NCBI GenBank assembly: GCA_031258265.1
Contig: JAIRNB010000295.1
Coordinates: forward strand, 1 to 7,226
Direction of reading: 5' to 3'
Length of the DNA: 7,226 bases
From: Treponema sp.
GTDB taxonomy: Bacteria > Spirochaetota > Spirochaetia > Treponematales > Breznakiellaceae
The notes beneath the pieces were generated by a model. It was given only the letters and a program-made list of their open reading frames with translations, had not been told where the DNA came from and made no database searches. Positions 1-4,569 of the stretch are shown here, in pieces (the first letter of the stretch is position 1; every line of letters starts with the position of its first letter). A program made the position numbers and the translations under genes.

Positions 1-16
1 GCCACAGTAGACTAAT

Positions 17-38
17 AAACAACCTGCGGTTGTTTTTT
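17..38 (+). terminator. Rho-independent terminator-like hairpin with T-run
   Basis: Arms AAACAACC (17-24) and GGTTGTTT (28-35) form a perfect 8-bp stem around a TGC triloop. The right arm runs into six T residues (33-38), the standard intrinsic-terminator layout for rightward transcription. It would end a gene lying left of the window. The leftward operon that stops at 188 faces it, so the two units would converge here. The reverse strand lacks a good T-run, so it is weaker in that direction. Confidence 0.6.
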
Positions 39-54
39 CTTGGCCTGCGCCAAG
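39..54. repeat. Short perfect hairpin, CTGC loop
   Basis: Arms CTTGGC (39-44) and GCCAAG (49-54) form a 6-bp stem with a CTGC loop. It starts immediately after the terminator T-run and is the second of four hairpins packed into bases 17-131. No coding content is visible around it. Confidence 0.5.
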
Positions 55-70
55 GATGGAAGCGGAAATA

Positions 71-91
71 CTTTTACCCGCAGGGTAAAAG
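71..91. repeat. Perfect 9-bp hairpin with GCA triloop
   Basis: Arms CTTTTACCC (71-79) and GGGTAAAAG (83-91) pair perfectly around GCA, closed by a C-G pair. C(GNA)G triloops are known for unusual stability through a sheared G-A pair. No T-run follows on either strand, so a terminator role is not favoured. Confidence 0.6.
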
Positions 92-110
92 ATTGAAGCG
101 GACAGCCTGG

Positions 111-131
111 TCCCGCCGCGAAGCGGCGGGA
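111..131. repeat. Perfect GC-rich 9-bp hairpin with GAA triloop
   Basis: Arms TCCCGCCGC (111-119) and GCGGCGGGA (123-131) pair perfectly around GAA. The apex contains GCGAAGC, the DNA mini-hairpin known for very high thermal stability. It lies 57 bases beyond the stop codon of the leftward operon and could stabilise the operon's 3' end, but no T-run follows on the minus strand. The remaining bases 132-187 show nothing I can identify. Confidence 0.6.
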
Positions 132-187
132 GGCGCCCATAATTATTTCTGGTATCGGAAGGTTTACAGGCGGAACGCGACAAGCTC

Positions 188-1207
188 CTACGAATCAAAG
201 CGGCAGTCTTGAATTTCCCCGCTGAAGATCGCTTTACCGGCTGCCGCTATAAGCCCTTTGTCCCGCGGGGACAGGGGACGGAACGGACTGATTAAAAGGG
301 CCGGGCCGTCTTTTTTCCACTTGGCCCGCAGGCGGCCCCGGAGCAGTACGGTGGGGTGAACAATGCCGCTGTTGGTAATAACCTTTCTCCGGTCTTCGCT
401 GTCCATCACCCGGGAGCGGTCCCGGTAGCCCATAATAATCTGATCGAAGCCCGCAAGGAATATACAGGGCGGGACGGCCCCCGTTTCGGGCAGTTCCCCC
501 AGGTAAAAGTAATCTTTCCCCCCGGATGAAAGGCGGCGGAGTTTTATATTAAATCCCTTGATAAGGGCCTCCAGTTCCCGCCGTTTGTATCCGGTAAAGC
601 TTGCGGCGTCTTCGATTGAGGCCGGGCCGAAGGATTCAAAATACCGGCGCAGTAACACTGCCCTGGCCTCATCCCTGGGCAGGACTTGGATAGGGGGACA
701 GGGGACAAACAGCTTGGCTGTTCCCGGATGGTAGGAGATAAGCCCTCGGCGGCTCATTTCGTAGAGGAGCCCGCCCCAGCCGTGGAAGACGTTCCCCTCC
801 TCCTCGGCGGATATGCCCCTTTCCCGGCATTGCTTTTTCAGGGCCTCCCTGCCGCGGATTCCCTGGTTGATCCGGTCCATGAGGAAATCGGACCAGTACG
901 CCATCCGCCTGGCCTGGAGCCCCCAGCCGTCATGCCAGTCTTCGGGAATTCCCTGGGCGGAAAGGAAAAGCCCCAGTTCCTTTTCCAGCACCGTGTGAAG
1001 GGTCTTTCTAAAGGTCCAGGTTTTTACCAGGCCCTTGTGCCAGCGTTCCTCATCAAAATCACTGCAGCGGATTCGCAGGGCATATTTTGGATTATTGGCA
1101 AACTGGGCCTGGAAGCCGCAGAGTTTTGACAGCACCGTCCCGCAGGGGGCCTTGCCGTCCAGGTACTGCCGCCGCAGGGAAACGGAGAGGAATTCCCTGG
1201 GGTCCAT
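188..1207 (-). CDS. Winged-helix DNA glycosylase of the AlkZ/YcaQ family (HTH_42)
   Basis: A 339-residue cytoplasmic protein that looks like the HTH_42 (winged helix DNA-binding) family, whose studied members AlkZ and YcaQ excise bulky alkylated bases and unhook interstrand crosslinks. Seen: the N-terminal GFQAQF segment carries Q33-A34-Q35, matching the catalytic Q-x-Q motif of AlkZ (YcaQ has Q-x-D). Residues 64-72 (TWTFRKTLH) match the family's conserved Arg-x-T-x-H stretch. A helical region at 186-206 is followed by GFDQIIMGYRDRS (253-265) and a C-terminal G-R-x-x-A-K-W segment, the usual family order and near the usual length. The ATG lies one base after the stop of the upstream lipoprotein gene and has only a weak ribosome site, so translation is probably coupled. 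Substrate is unknown; it could protect against an environmental genotoxin. The family call is firmer than the activity. Confidence 0.82.
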   Translation of the reverse strand: MDPREFLSVSLRRQYLDGKAPCGTVLSKLCGFQAQFANNPKYALRIRCSDFDEERWHKGLVKTWTFRKTLHTVLEKELGLFLSAQGIPEDWHDGWGLQARRMAYWSDFLMDRINQGIRGREALKKQCRERGISAEEEGNVFHGWGGLLYEMSRRGLISYHPGTAKLFVPCPPIQVLPRDEARAVLLRRYFESFGPASIEDAASFTGYKRRELEALIKGFNIKLRRLSSGGKDYFYLGELPETGAVPPCIFLAGFDQIIMGYRDRSRVMDSEDRRKVITNSGIVHPTVLLRGRLRAKWKKDGPALLISPFRPLSPRDKGLIAAAGKAIFSGEIQDCRFDS

Positions 1208-1208
1208 G

Positions 1209-2066
1209 CTATTTAATCACCGTGGAAGCGCCCTGGCGGTCAAAGTCCGTTTTAAAAGTGGGAAGCAGGGGAAGTCCCGTATCTACCAGAGCTTCGCCGG
1301 TGAAGCGGTACGGCACTGTTCCCAGGGCAATCACCTCGTCCAGAAGTTCCCGCCTCATGTTGGTAAAGTTCATTTCCAGAAAAAGCCGGGCCTCCGCCTG
1401 TCCCCGGGCGGGAACCGCCAGCAGGTCCCGTTCCCTGCCCCTGGCCCAGAAGCGTCCCCTGCCGTAAAGTTCATAACTAAGGGACGACAGGGTTACGGGG
1501 AAAATATTCGGGTTATTTATAGTAAGATCAACGCGAAAACGGGTGTTTACCAGTTCCGCCTTGATAATGGCGATGGCGGCGATGGTAAACTCCGGCGCCC
1601 GAATTCGGGGAAAGGCGGCGTCCACCCTTAGGGGAATCTCCCCCTCCGGGACGGCCAGGTTAAGTTCCAGTTCGCAGCGGTATTCATCAAAATCCCCCTC
1701 CCCTTCCCTTTCCCCTTCCGGCAGATCAAGAACCAGATTCAGGGAAAGGCTTCCGCCGCCGGGCTCCGGAACTATTTCGCCGGAAGAGTCCCATTCCTCA
1801 CCGTTAAGGGTAAGCTTCCAGTTCTGGAGATTTATCCCCAATTCCCGGGCCCGGAGATTCTCCGCCCCCAGGGTGTAACGCAGGGATACCTGGCGGGGAC
1901 TCAGCGCCCGGGCCTCCTCAAAGTCCAGGCTGTAGCGGGGCGCTTCCAGGGGAGGGGGGGCCTCCGGTTCAGGCAGGGCCGGGGGAGGGGCCGGAGGGCT
2001 GGCGCAGGAATTCCACAGGCACAAGGCCGCCGACAGGAGGAACAGCTTAAAAAAAGGGCAACGCAT
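1209..2066 (-). CDS. WHy/LEA type 2 family lipoprotein
   Basis: A 285-residue protein with a basic N-terminus, a hydrophobic stretch at residues 8-17 and Cys21 in the context WNSC. This is a poor classical lipobox but acceptable for the relaxed spirochaete signal, so a membrane-anchored lipoprotein is inferred. A proline-rich linker (about 23-42) follows. Residues 159-285 read as a WHy/LEA_2 beta-sandwich: the NPN motif at 185-187 is followed by a hydrophobic LSSLSYELYG strand and a later MNFTNMRRELLD helix. Residues 48-150 have a similar alternating pattern and may be a second, diverged copy. WHy domains are linked to stress and desiccation in plants, but their bacterial role is poorly defined, so no substrate is proposed. 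The ribosome site is weak; the start is chosen because it gives a proper signal peptide. The 57-base gap from the upstream gene holds only a modest CCCGCC/GGCGGG dyad over that gene's stop. Confidence 0.75.
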   Translation of the reverse strand: MRCPFFKLFLLSAALCLWNSCASPPAPPPALPEPEAPPPLEAPRYSLDFEEARALSPRQVSLRYTLGAENLRARELGINLQNWKLTLNGEEWDSSGEIVPEPGGGSLSLNLVLDLPEGEREGEGDFDEYRCELELNLAVPEGEIPLRVDAAFPRIRAPEFTIAAIAIIKAELVNTRFRVDLTINNPNIFPVTLSSLSYELYGRGRFWARGRERDLLAVPARGQAEARLFLEMNFTNMRRELLDEVIALGTVPYRFTGEALVDTGLPLLPTFKTDFDRQGASTVIK

Positions 2067-2123
2067 ATTGGTTTATCGGCGGGTATTGCCCTGTTGCGGA
2101 GCGATTCCCCGGTCCCGCCTGAG

Positions 2124-2972
2124 TTAATTCCCGGCGGGCAGCAGGCTGGTGATATGGTTTATGGGGCCGCTCTTCCGTTTCAAATGGTCCTGAAGGCCCC
2201 CGCCGATTGCCTCCGCCCCGGCCAGGTAAGAATCGGCAAAAAACACGATGGGGACAATCCGATCCCCGTCGGGTACCCCGTAAGCTTCAAAAAAAGCGGC
2301 GATCCGTTCACCGTTATTGCCGGAACGGGTGTTTATCCGGGTGATGTCCAGGGGGATATTCCTGCCTTCGACTTCGACGGTTTTGGATAAGCGGTCGATA
2401 AGGGGCGTCGCCTTTGCACATTCCGGGCAGGTAATCCGGTAGAAATACACGATATTGGCATGATCCCGGCGAACCGGGTAATCGTCAAAAAGCCGGTCCC
2501 CGGTTTTTTTCCCCGCCGGGCTGTAGACCCGCCTGTTTACAAAAATATCTTCCCCGGCGGTCAAATAAGCTTCCCGGATATTGGCGGCGATGGTATCAAA
2601 ACCTTGAAACACCCTTCCCCCGGCGATAAGGACCGGCAGGCTCAGGTTATCGCGGCTGATGCCCAGAGAATCGGTAATCCGCTCGTATTCGGCGCGGCCC
2701 GATGTATGAAAAACATTATAAACGGGAAAATTGTGGGGATAACGGTTCCGATCTTCATTTGGAAGCTTTTCATCCAGCATGGTAAAATATTTCCCGGATT
2801 CATTGCAGAGTTCACAGAGTTCTTCGTAAAAATAGTACAGTTCCACCTTATCCGGCAGTTCCACCGGCCGGGAATCCGAAACAGGGCGGGCAAAGACGGG
2901 AAAAGCGGATACCAGCGTCAACAGCGCCATCGAAAGAAGGGGGCACGGATCTTGGAAAGTCTCTGGCTTCAT
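2124..2972 (-). CDS. Exported protein with two tandem thioredoxin-like CxxC domains
   Basis: A 282-residue protein with an N-terminal hydrophobic segment (about 12-28) ending in VFA-R, a plausible signal peptidase I site, so a periplasmic location is inferred. Two thioredoxin-fold units follow. The first has C53-E-L-C56 after a YYFY strand and a likely cis-proline at P113 (SLPVLIAGG). The second has C182-P-E-C185 after IVYFYRIT and a likely cis-proline at P241 (IVPIVFFAD). Both thus keep the catalytic pair and the substrate-binding proline of disulfide oxidoreductases. I do not recognise a named family. A relay between the two sites, for example reducing or rearranging envelope disulfides, is inference. 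A good ribosome site, AAGGAG, lies 6 bases before the ATG (plus coordinates 2979-2984). The start codon overlaps the stop of the candidate small ORF upstream as ATGA. Confidence 0.75.
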   Translation of the reverse strand: MKPETFQDPCPLLSMALLTLVSAFPVFARPVSDSRPVELPDKVELYYFYEELCELCNESGKYFTMLDEKLPNEDRNRYPHNFPVYNVFHTSGRAEYERITDSLGISRDNLSLPVLIAGGRVFQGFDTIAANIREAYLTAGEDIFVNRRVYSPAGKKTGDRLFDDYPVRRDHANIVYFYRITCPECAKATPLIDRLSKTVEVEGRNIPLDITRINTRSGNNGERIAAFFEAYGVPDGDRIVPIVFFADSYLAGAEAIGGGLQDHLKRKSGPINHITSLLPAGN

Positions 2973-3103
2973 GGGTTTCTCCTTAGTCTATTTATAACTT
3001 CAAAGGGTATATCCGGTGTACAGGAATCCTCCGCCACACCATACCTGCCGTATTTAGGTATAGACCTGTACAGATGTTCGATCCTCACCTCGGCCATGGC
3101 CAT
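2969..3103 (-). CDS. Candidate small protein, 44 residues, unrecognised
   Basis: On the minus strand an ATG at 3103 opens a 44-residue frame beginning MAMAEVRIEHLY and ending INRLRRNP. A second in-frame ATG lies at 3097. Its TGA overlaps the ATG of the thioredoxin-like gene as ATGA, a typical translational-coupling arrangement. It lies about 40 bases downstream of the predicted start of transcription. The product is basic-ended with one cysteine and no obvious signal or membrane segment. Against it: no clear ribosome site, several codons less common in the neighbours (AGG, AGA, ATA, CTA), and inverted repeats inside the frame (3017-3072) that suit a structured leader equally well. No function is proposed. 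Confidence 0.35.
   Translation of the reverse strand: MAMAEVRIEHLYRSIPKYGRYGVAEDSCTPDIPFEVINRLRRNP
3017..3072. other. Nested inverted repeats in the leftward operon leader
   Basis: An outer pair TGTACAGG (3017-3024) and CCTGTACA (3065-3072) encloses an inner pair ATACCT (3041-3046) and AGGTAT (3056-3061). In the leftward transcript this could fold as one branched hairpin ahead of the thioredoxin-like gene, or the dyads could be protein-binding sites. It does not match a riboswitch I know. It coincides with the candidate small ORF. Confidence 0.35.
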
Positions 3104-3148
3104 GAACCAGCCGGGTTCTGAAAGCCCCTGGTTGATTTTCTGTCCTTC

Positions 3149-3205
3149 ATTATGGACGGCCGCGGATCAATTTGTCAAGTTTTTACGGGTTTTACGATTT
3201 TTACG
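3149..3205 (-). promoter_or_regulatory. Sigma70-type promoter with A-tract upstream element (leftward)
   Basis: Read on the minus strand there is a perfect TTGACA (plus 3173-3178), an 18-base spacer and CATAAT (plus 3149-3154), five of six matches to the -10 consensus. Immediately upstream lie three copies of CGTAAAA(A) (plus 3180-3187, 3190-3196, 3198-3205), spaced 9-10 bases, so the A-tracts face one side of the helix as in an UP element. This would drive the leftward operon with a leader of about 170 bases to the thioredoxin-like gene. A second, weaker -10-like TATAAAT lies only about 21 bases before that ATG, without a convincing -35. Confidence 0.6.
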
Positions 3206-3242
3206 GCAGCGTATGTTCCATGGCATGGGCAGCCGGAAAACT

Positions 3243-3281
3243 GAGCTTGTTCCAAAACCCGGTTGGTTTCGGAACAAGCTC
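3243..3281. repeat. Long inverted repeat, TGTTCC family copy 1
   Basis: Arms GAGCTTGTTCC (3243-3253) and GGAACAAGCTC (3271-3281) pair perfectly over 11 bp. Inside, after one A-C mismatch, AAACC (3255-3259) pairs with GGTTT (3265-3269) around a CGGTT loop. It shares the TGTTCCAAAA core with the repeat at 3325-3361 but differs at arm positions 4-5, with matching changes on the opposite arm. Confidence 0.7.
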
Positions 3282-3283
3282 TT

Positions 3284-3313
3284 GGAAAAACCGGCCGAAG
3301 CCCGGTTTTTTCG
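3284..3313. terminator. Terminator-like hairpin, usable on both strands
   Basis: Arms AAAAACCGG (3286-3294) and CCGGTTTTT (3302-3310) form a 9-bp stem, extendable through G-T and G-C pairs to 3284-3312, with loop CCGAAGC. Rightward reading ends in TTTTTT. Leftward reading gives a C(TTCG)G tetraloop apex and a T5 tail, a strong intrinsic-terminator shape. It sits between two divergent promoters, with no gene ending next to it, so it may insulate them or end an antisense or small RNA. Confidence 0.5.
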
Positions 3314-3324
3314 CCAAATTCAAG

Positions 3325-3361
3325 GAGGCTGTTCCAAAAGCTGAAGTTTTGGAACAGCCTC
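3325..3361. repeat. Perfect 15-bp inverted repeat, TGTTCC family copy 2
   Basis: Arms GAGGCTGTTCCAAAA (3325-3339) and TTTTGGAACAGCCTC (3347-3361) pair without mismatch around a 7-base GCTGAAG loop. It lies just upstream of the A-tract array of the rightward promoter. A degenerate relative in the opposite orientation is at 5477-5510. It carries no transposase or terminal direct repeats that I can see. Confidence 0.75.
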
Positions 3362-3368
3362 AACTATC

Positions 3369-3421
3369 AAAAACAAAAAATATCAAAAAAACTTGACCGC
3401 AGGAAAAACCGGGTTTACCAT
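3369..3421 (+). promoter_or_regulatory. Sigma70-type promoter with A-tract upstream element (rightward)
   Basis: TTGACC (3393-3398, five of six matches), a 17-base spacer and TACCAT (3416-3421, four of six) form a good promoter for the transporter operon. Three A-tracts (3369-3373, 3375-3380, 3385-3391) stand directly upstream like an UP element. The last run together with the -35 gives AAAAACTTGAC, also present at the leftward promoter. Transcription would start near 3428, leaving a leader of about 175 bases that contains the C18 tract. Confidence 0.55.
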
Positions 3422-3503
3422 ATTTACTAACGAGTCTTCCTTTGGTGGAGTAATTATAAGATCATGAATTGTGGTATTTTTTTCAGTAACAAAGCAACGG
3501 TTA

Positions 3504-3521
3504 CCCCCCCCCCCCCCCCCC
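3504..3521. repeat. Homopolymeric C18 tract, candidate phase-variable switch
   Basis: Eighteen consecutive cytosines lie 81 bases before the permease ATG. Runs of this length slip during replication, and in other bacteria they switch genes on and off by changing promoter spacing or reading frame. TATAGT (3529-3534, five of six matches to the -10 consensus) starts 7 bases after the run, so the tract would occupy the -35/-10 spacer of a second promoter. The exact length may be an assembly estimate. Confidence 0.85.
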
Positions 3522-3528
3522 ACGTCTG

Positions 3529-3534
3529 TATAGT
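3529..3534 (+). promoter_or_regulatory. TATAGT -10-like hexamer after the C-tract
   Basis: This hexamer matches TATAAT at five of six positions. At the usual 17-base spacing the -35 would fall inside the C-run. The nearest alternative, TTACCC at 3501-3506, gives a 22-base spacer at the present tract length and 17 at thirteen C. The layout resembles promoters tuned by poly-C length, but without a consensus -35 it is unproven. Confidence 0.3.
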
Positions 3535-3590
3535 AGTTTTCCCTTTACTACACCCGGTTTTCTGCCGGTTATTTTTTATTCTTCTTCTCC

Positions 3591-3595
3591 GGAGG
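3591..3595 (+). promoter_or_regulatory. Ribosome binding site of the LplB-type permease
   Basis: GGAGG ends 7 bases before the ATG at 3603 and fixes that start. The ATG is overlapped by TGA as TGATG, which permits coupling if the upstream frame ends there. Confidence 0.75.
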
Positions 3596-3602
3596 TTGTC
3601 TG

Positions 3603-4559
3603 ATGATCAGCAGAGCAACAAATTCATTGCCCTTTCATAAGATCGGGTTTTGGCGCAGCAGATGGAATGTCCGGGCCTTATACGCAATGCTGGCCATTCC
3701 GGTAGTATATGTTTTCATATTTAACTACATCCCCATATACGGCGTCCTTATGGCCTTTAAGCGTTTTGAACCCCGGCTGGGTGTTTGGGCCAGTAAATGG
3801 GTCGGCTTCTATAATTTCCAGCGGTTTTTTACATCGCCTAATTTCGCTATAATTCTGCGGAACACCCTTACCCTGAGCGTGTATCAGCTTATTGTCGGCT
3901 TCCCCTTCCCCATTCTGCTGGCCGTTTTTGTAAACCACAGCATGCACCGCAAATTCAGCAAGGTCGTACAATCTATTACCTTTGCCCCGTATTTTTTTTC
4001 CGCGGTAGTGCTGGTTGCCCTGATTGTCCAGGTACTTTCCATGCGTACCGGGGGCATCAATATTCTTATCCAGGCCCTGGGGGGTAAACAGTTTAACTTT
4101 ATGGGTTCCCCCCAATGGTTTCCCCAGATTTATGTGTGGTCCGGTATATGGCAGGCCACCGGATATTCGGCGATCATATACATTTCTTCCCTTTCCTCGG
4201 TGGACCCCACCATGCACGAGGCGGCAATTATAGACGGGGCCACGATATGGCAGCGGATATGGCATGTTGATATAGCGACAATAAAACCCATCATTATCAT
4301 CATGATTATCCTGAGCATGGGTTCCATCCTGGGGGTTGCTTTTGAAAAAGCGTACCTCATGCAGACCCCCCTAAACCTTGATACCTCGGAAATTATCGCC
4401 ACGTATACATACAAAGTCGGAATCGGCGGTAGTAACAGCGTCCGGGCGGACTACTCTTTCGGAACGGCCATAGGCCTCTTTCAGAATGTGGTGGGAGTTA
4501 TTCTAACTCTTTCGGTTAATCAGATCGCACGGAGACTCTCCGGCGAGAGCCTGTTCTAA
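3603..4559 (+). CDS. ABC transporter permease, LplB type (CUT1 carbohydrate uptake)
   Basis: A 318-residue inner-membrane protein forming one half of a sugar-import channel. The first membrane segment (about 26-50) contains the YIPIYGVLMAFKRF stretch typical of LplB proteins. Further hydrophobic segments lie near 88-112, 127-146, 173-196, 226-246 and 286-306, giving the usual six. The cytoplasmic EAA loop that docks the ATPase is at 206-229, with E206-A-A, D211-G212 and P229 as key positions. Length is normal. It starts the operon and is followed 10 bases later by the partner permease. LplB-type systems import oligosaccharides, uronates or related sugars; nothing here names the substrate. Regulation probably depends on the promoter at 3393-3421 and possibly on the C18 tract. 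Confidence 0.9.
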   Translation: MISRATNSLPFHKIGFWRSRWNVRALYAMLAIPVVYVFIFNYIPIYGVLMAFKRFEPRLGVWASKWVGFYNFQRFFTSPNFAIILRNTLTLSVYQLIVGFPFPILLAVFVNHSMHRKFSKVVQSITFAPYFFSAVVLVALIVQVLSMRTGGINILIQALGGKQFNFMGSPQWFPQIYVWSGIWQATGYSAIIYISSLSSVDPTMHEAAIIDGATIWQRIWHVDIATIKPIIIIMIILSMGSILGVAFEKAYLMQTPLNLDTSEIIATYTYKVGIGGSNSVRADYSFGTAIGLFQNVVGVILTLSVNQIARRLSGESLF

Positions 4560-4569
4560 GGGGATCAAA

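Larger units (their letters stand above)
3464..3640 (+). other. Open upstream frame interrupted by the C18 tract
   Basis: An ATG at 3464 opens a frame that reads through the C-run as consecutive prolines. With 18 C it passes the permease start in another frame and ends at TAA 3638-3640. With one C fewer it stops at TAG (3533-3535). With two fewer it stops at the TGA (3601-3603) that overlaps the permease ATG as TGATG. The ribosome site is poor: GGTGGAG lies 13 bases upstream. The ATG may also be too close to an alternative start of transcription, so actual translation is doubtful. Confidence 0.2.

Noticed and set aside
17..131. CRISPR-like array
   Set aside because: The hairpins differ in sequence, are not direct repeats, and have no uniform spacers.
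30..212. 60-residue plus-strand open frame at the left edge
   Set aside because: It is a translation of four successive hairpins, has no ribosome site, and overlaps the 3' end of the well-supported leftward gene.
686..1631. Several plus-strand open frames opposite the glycosylase and lipoprotein genes
   Set aside because: They are antisense shadows of GC-rich coding sequence; their products show no recognisable domain, while the minus-strand frames do.
2114..2138. Terminator between the thioredoxin-like and lipoprotein genes
   Set aside because: The CCCGCC/GGCGGG dyad has a 13-base loop, covers the stop codon and is not followed by a T-run on the minus strand.
2460..3344. 294-residue plus-strand open frame
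   Set aside because: It runs antisense through the thioredoxin-like gene, the leftward promoter and an inverted repeat. Its product is not protein-like, and the opposite strand has two convincing CxxC domains.
3325..3361. End of an insertion sequence
   Set aside because: The inverted arms are adjacent with a 7-base loop, with no transposase and no visible target duplication.
3172..3396. Short frames on both strands between the divergent promoters
   Set aside because: They are composed of inverted repeats and A-tracts, and neither has a ribosome site.
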